The position numbers and the translations under genes were made by a program. A stretch of DNA of 64,000 nucleotides. Origin: Streptomyces spectabilis. GTDB taxonomy: Bacteria; Actinomycetota; Actinomycetes; Streptomycetales; Streptomycetaceae. Every line of letters begins with the position of its first letter. Positions within the stretch are counted from its first letter, which is position 1. This document shows, one piece after another, positions 62,135-64,000 of this stretch. The stretch covers positions 8,628,501 through 8,692,500 of the forward strand of contig NZ_CP023690.1 of assembly GCF_008704795.1 (NCBI RefSeq). The letters are read 5' to 3'. The notes below the pieces were generated by a model. The model searched no databases. It saw only the letters and a list, made by a program, of their open reading frames with translations, and was not told where the DNA came from.

Positions 62135-62320
62135 TCATCTGCCGCTGCGGCTGAACCGGCGCCGACTGCCGCTGCTGCGACTGCCACCGCGGCCTCGCAT
62201 GAGGAAACCGATGACCCACAGGGCCAGCAGTACGGCCGTGACCCACCAGAGGATCTGCATGGTGAAGCCGAACCCGAAGATCACTAGGATCAGCAGAAGG
62301 AGGAGAATCCACATGAGCAT
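62135..62320 (-). CDS. Small hydrophobic membrane peptide
   Basis: 61 aa from ATG 62320 (GGAGG upstream). Two hydrophobic segments (MLMWILLLLLILVIFGFGFT and WWVTAVLLALWVIGFLM) followed by an Arg/Ser/Gly-rich tail. Such hydrophobic peptides often lie beside CsbD genes and are stress-linked. Confidence 0.8.
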   Translation of the reverse strand: MLMWILLLLLILVIFGFGFTMQILWWVTAVLLALWVIGFLMRGRGGSRSSGSRRRFSRSGR

Positions 62321-62463
62321 CGCCGGGCCTCCAGATCGCGCGGAATGGTTCCTGGTATCCGCGGGGTCCGGGCGAATGGGGAAGGTGGAATGCGTCGCCC
62401 GAACGGTCCGGAGTGGCATAGCCCTACGCCGTGCCGTCAGTCAACGCCCGCCCGGCTCCTGTG

Positions 62464-62640
62464 TCAACGACCCTTGAGCAGTGCGGGGTCGGGCGCCTGG
62501 TCCGGGGTTGTTGAGGTTGCCGGAACCGTGCCGGGAGCGTCGGCCGGATCGGTGGACGGCAGGATGCGGTCCTCCCACCAGGACAGGCCCATCACCGTGG
62601 CGAGCAGTACGAAGGGAACGAGAACGACCAGCGCGTACAT
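62464..62640 (-). CDS. Small membrane protein
   Basis: 58 aa from ATG 62640. N-terminal membrane helix (MYALVVLVPFVLLATVMGLS) then a short acidic, Pro/Thr-rich tail (DPADAPGTVPATSTTPDQAP). No family recognised; consistent with the neighbouring group of small stress-type membrane proteins. Confidence 0.65.
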   Translation of the reverse strand: MYALVVLVPFVLLATVMGLSWWEDRILPSTDPADAPGTVPATSTTPDQAPDPALLKGR

Positions 62641-63040
62641 GGGTACCGCCTGCTGAAGCGTGTGTGCGGCGGGACGGGCACCGGCGGGGCTGCCCGCGCG
62701 GGGCGCATCGGGCCTGAGCCGCAATCGCTGTGGGGGCGGCGGAGGCGGAGGCGGCGCCGCGCGTGATCGTGCCGCGGTGGACGCCTGCTCCGATACGCGG
62801 GGGCGCCCTGGGGCGCGACAACCAAGAGATGCTGCCGGGGGCCGGGGCGGCACCGCGCACGCTAGCCCCCGCCACCTGCCCTGAACAGGTCGCAAGCAGC
62901 CAGCCTATAGGCGGTGCAGGAAGGCAGCAGAGGTATGGACGAGGGCTGGCGCACCCCGCGGCTCGGTTCCCGCCGACGGGGCGAGCCGGGCGGTGACGAC
63001 CCGCAGAAGGACCGGACGGCAGCGAGTGGCATGCCGGGAC
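62641..63040. other. Divergent intergenic region
   Basis: About 400 bp between divergent small genes; contains a GGCGG-rich run near 62735-62760. No supported gene. Confidence 0.5.
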
Positions 63041-63454
63041 ATGACCGAGTACGCCGAGGACCCCGAGGACAACGTCCGCACACCCCGCGATGAGACGGCG
63101 CTGGAGCGGGCCGACCGGAACGACCGTGAGCTGCTGCAGGAACTGAGGGTCATTCAAACCCGGGTCCAGATCCTGTTCGCGTTCCCGCTGACGCCGGCGT
63201 TCACCCCCCGCTTTCCCGAACTGGATCCGGCACAGCGCGCGACGTACCTCACCACGCTGTTGCTCGCGGTGCTGGCCGCGGCCCTGTTCGCCACCCCGGC
63301 CGCGCTGCATCGCACGCTGTTCCAGCGTGAGGCCGAGCCCGAGATCGTGTCGGCCTCGTCGCGGGTGGCGGGGGCGGGTCTCAGCATTCTGATGCTGGCT
63401 CTCACCGGTTCCGTCCTGTTCGCCGTCGGGCCGGGCGTATCCACTGCCTCTTGA
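63041..63454 (+). CDS. DUF6328 family membrane protein
   Basis: 137 aa from ATG 63041. N-terminal charged region (ERADRNDRELLQELRVIQTR) followed by four hydrophobic segments: VQILFAFPLTPAFTPRF, YLTTLLLAVLAAALFATPAA, SRVAGAGLSILMLALTGSVL, LFAVGPG. Intact counterpart of the truncated copy at 60234. Function unknown. Confidence 0.85.
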   Translation: MTEYAEDPEDNVRTPRDETALERADRNDRELLQELRVIQTRVQILFAFPLTPAFTPRFPELDPAQRATYLTTLLLAVLAAALFATPAALHRTLFQREAEPEIVSASSRVAGAGLSILMLALTGSVLFAVGPGVSTAS

Positions 63455-63521
63455 CAGGACTACGCTGCGAAGCGAGGCCCCAGTCCCCGGCAGCGATCCG
63501 TTCCGCCTGGGGAGGCCCTCC

Positions 63522-63791
63522 GTGATCGTCTTGTTCGCCATCCTGATCGTGGCCCTGTTCGGCCTCGGCTTCCTCAATCCCCTGTGGTGGGCCCTCGCGG
63601 CCGTGCTGATCTTCGTGGCCGTGCGCTACGGCTGGGGGCGTGCGGGCAGCCGGGGACAGGGCGGAAATTTCGAGTACCGCGACTACCGGGACCACAGAGA
63701 CCGCGAGAACCGATGGGGCCGCCGCTACCGGCGACAGCGCCAGGGACTCTGGAGGCGCCAGGACCGTCGGGACGAGCAGCACCATCGGTGA
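63522..63791 (+). CDS. Small hydrophobic protein with basic tail
   Basis: 89 aa from GTG 63522 with GGGGAGG upstream. Two membrane segments (MIVLFAILIVALFGLGFLNP, LWWALAAVLIFVAVRYGWG), then a strongly charged tail (RDYRDHRDRENRWGRRYRRQ). Similar in plan to the 62135 peptide on the other strand. Confidence 0.8.
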   Translation: MIVLFAILIVALFGLGFLNPLWWALAAVLIFVAVRYGWGRAGSRGQGGNFEYRDYRDHRDRENRWGRRYRRQRQGLWRRQDRRDEQHHR

Positions 63792-64000
63792 TCGATGCGG
63801 ATTCCGGTGCCCACGCGTCCCGCGCCGACTCTGTCGGACGGGCGCATTCAGTGCGTGGTGAGGCAGGTGTCGTGTATCAGAAACTCAGGTTCCAGGAAGA
63901 CCGGTGGATGATGGCAGCCGAAGTGGCCTGGGGCGATGCGGCCCTGGACCCGGCCGTCGTCGAACTGCGGGCCGAGATCGCCCGGTTGCGCCGGGCCCTG
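63788..64000 (+). CDS. Truncated gene at the window's right edge
   Basis: GTG 63788 overlaps the previous stop (GTGA) and the frame stays open to the end; a GTG at 63872 is an alternative start. Readable part: QKLRFQEDRWMMAAEVAWGD and VVELRAEIARLRRAL, suggesting a helical or coiled-coil protein. Family not assignable from this piece. Confidence 0.6.
   Translation, partial: MIDADSGAHASRADSVGRAHSVRGEAGVVYQKLRFQEDRWMMAAEVAWGDAALDPAVVELRAEIARLRRAL

Noticed and set aside
1..64000. CRISPR array
   Set aside because: No regularly spaced identical repeats of 23-50 bp with unique spacers were seen; repeats present are tandem or paired.

Overview
The window is high-GC actinobacterial DNA, almost certainly from a Streptomyces chromosome. 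Signs are the strong third-position G/C bias, GTG starts, TGATG/ATGA/GTGA gene overlaps, twin-arginine signal peptides, and families common in Streptomyces such as CGNR zinc-finger proteins, DUF5994, STAS proteins and PAP2/DAG-kinase pairs. All assignments are read by eye from the sequence and translations; no database search was run.

Layout. (1) 0-8 kb: a truncated gene, an HExxH metallopeptidase-like gene and a ferritin-like gene in one apparent operon, then a Tat-exported carotenoid oxygenase, a Tat-exported repeat protein, a stand-alone TOPRIM protein and an unknown protein. (2) 8-20 kb: an AT-richer patch with a TrpB-like pseudogene; a lipid-related set (membrane alpha/beta-hydrolase, PAP2 phosphatase, DAG-kinase-like protein); two regulators; an ABC-F ATPase with an upstream leader-peptide/hairpin arrangement and a decayed half ABC-F behind it; cyclophilin; an amino-acid permease. 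(3) 20.5-39.2 kb: a compact hybrid NRPS/PKS cluster of seven same-strand, mostly overlapping genes: A-PCP, asparagine-synthetase-like protein without the glutaminase cysteine, an adenylation/acyl-CoA-dehydrogenase fusion, a C-PCP-C-A-PCP-C-halfC NRPS, MFS exporter, KS-AT-ACP, type II thioesterase, closed by a strong terminator. No regulator and no chain-releasing TE are embedded. This is the best candidate for an undescribed system.

(4) 39.3-47.4 kb: a defence-like island with a HEPN-motif gene divergent from a 1351-aa DUF4011-like SF1 helicase with a C-terminal nuclease domain, a coupled partner gene and a tiny ORF. It lies between two ~67-bp direct repeats; the right-hand repeat is split by a 1.55-kb IS5-type element with 3-bp target duplication and a passenger gene. 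(5) 47.5-51 kb: transposon debris (ISL3, TnsA-like, IS630) around a STAS anti-sigma-antagonist-like gene. (6) 51-60.5 kb: envelope/lipid genes with heavy duplication and decay: DUF5994 proteins, fatty-acid desaturases (one intact, two broken), a broken ferredoxin reductase, and an SPFH protein. (7) 60.5-64 kb: small stress/membrane proteins (CsbD-like, hydrophobic peptides, DUF6328). Accessory content and pseudogene density suggest a variable chromosomal region rather than the core.
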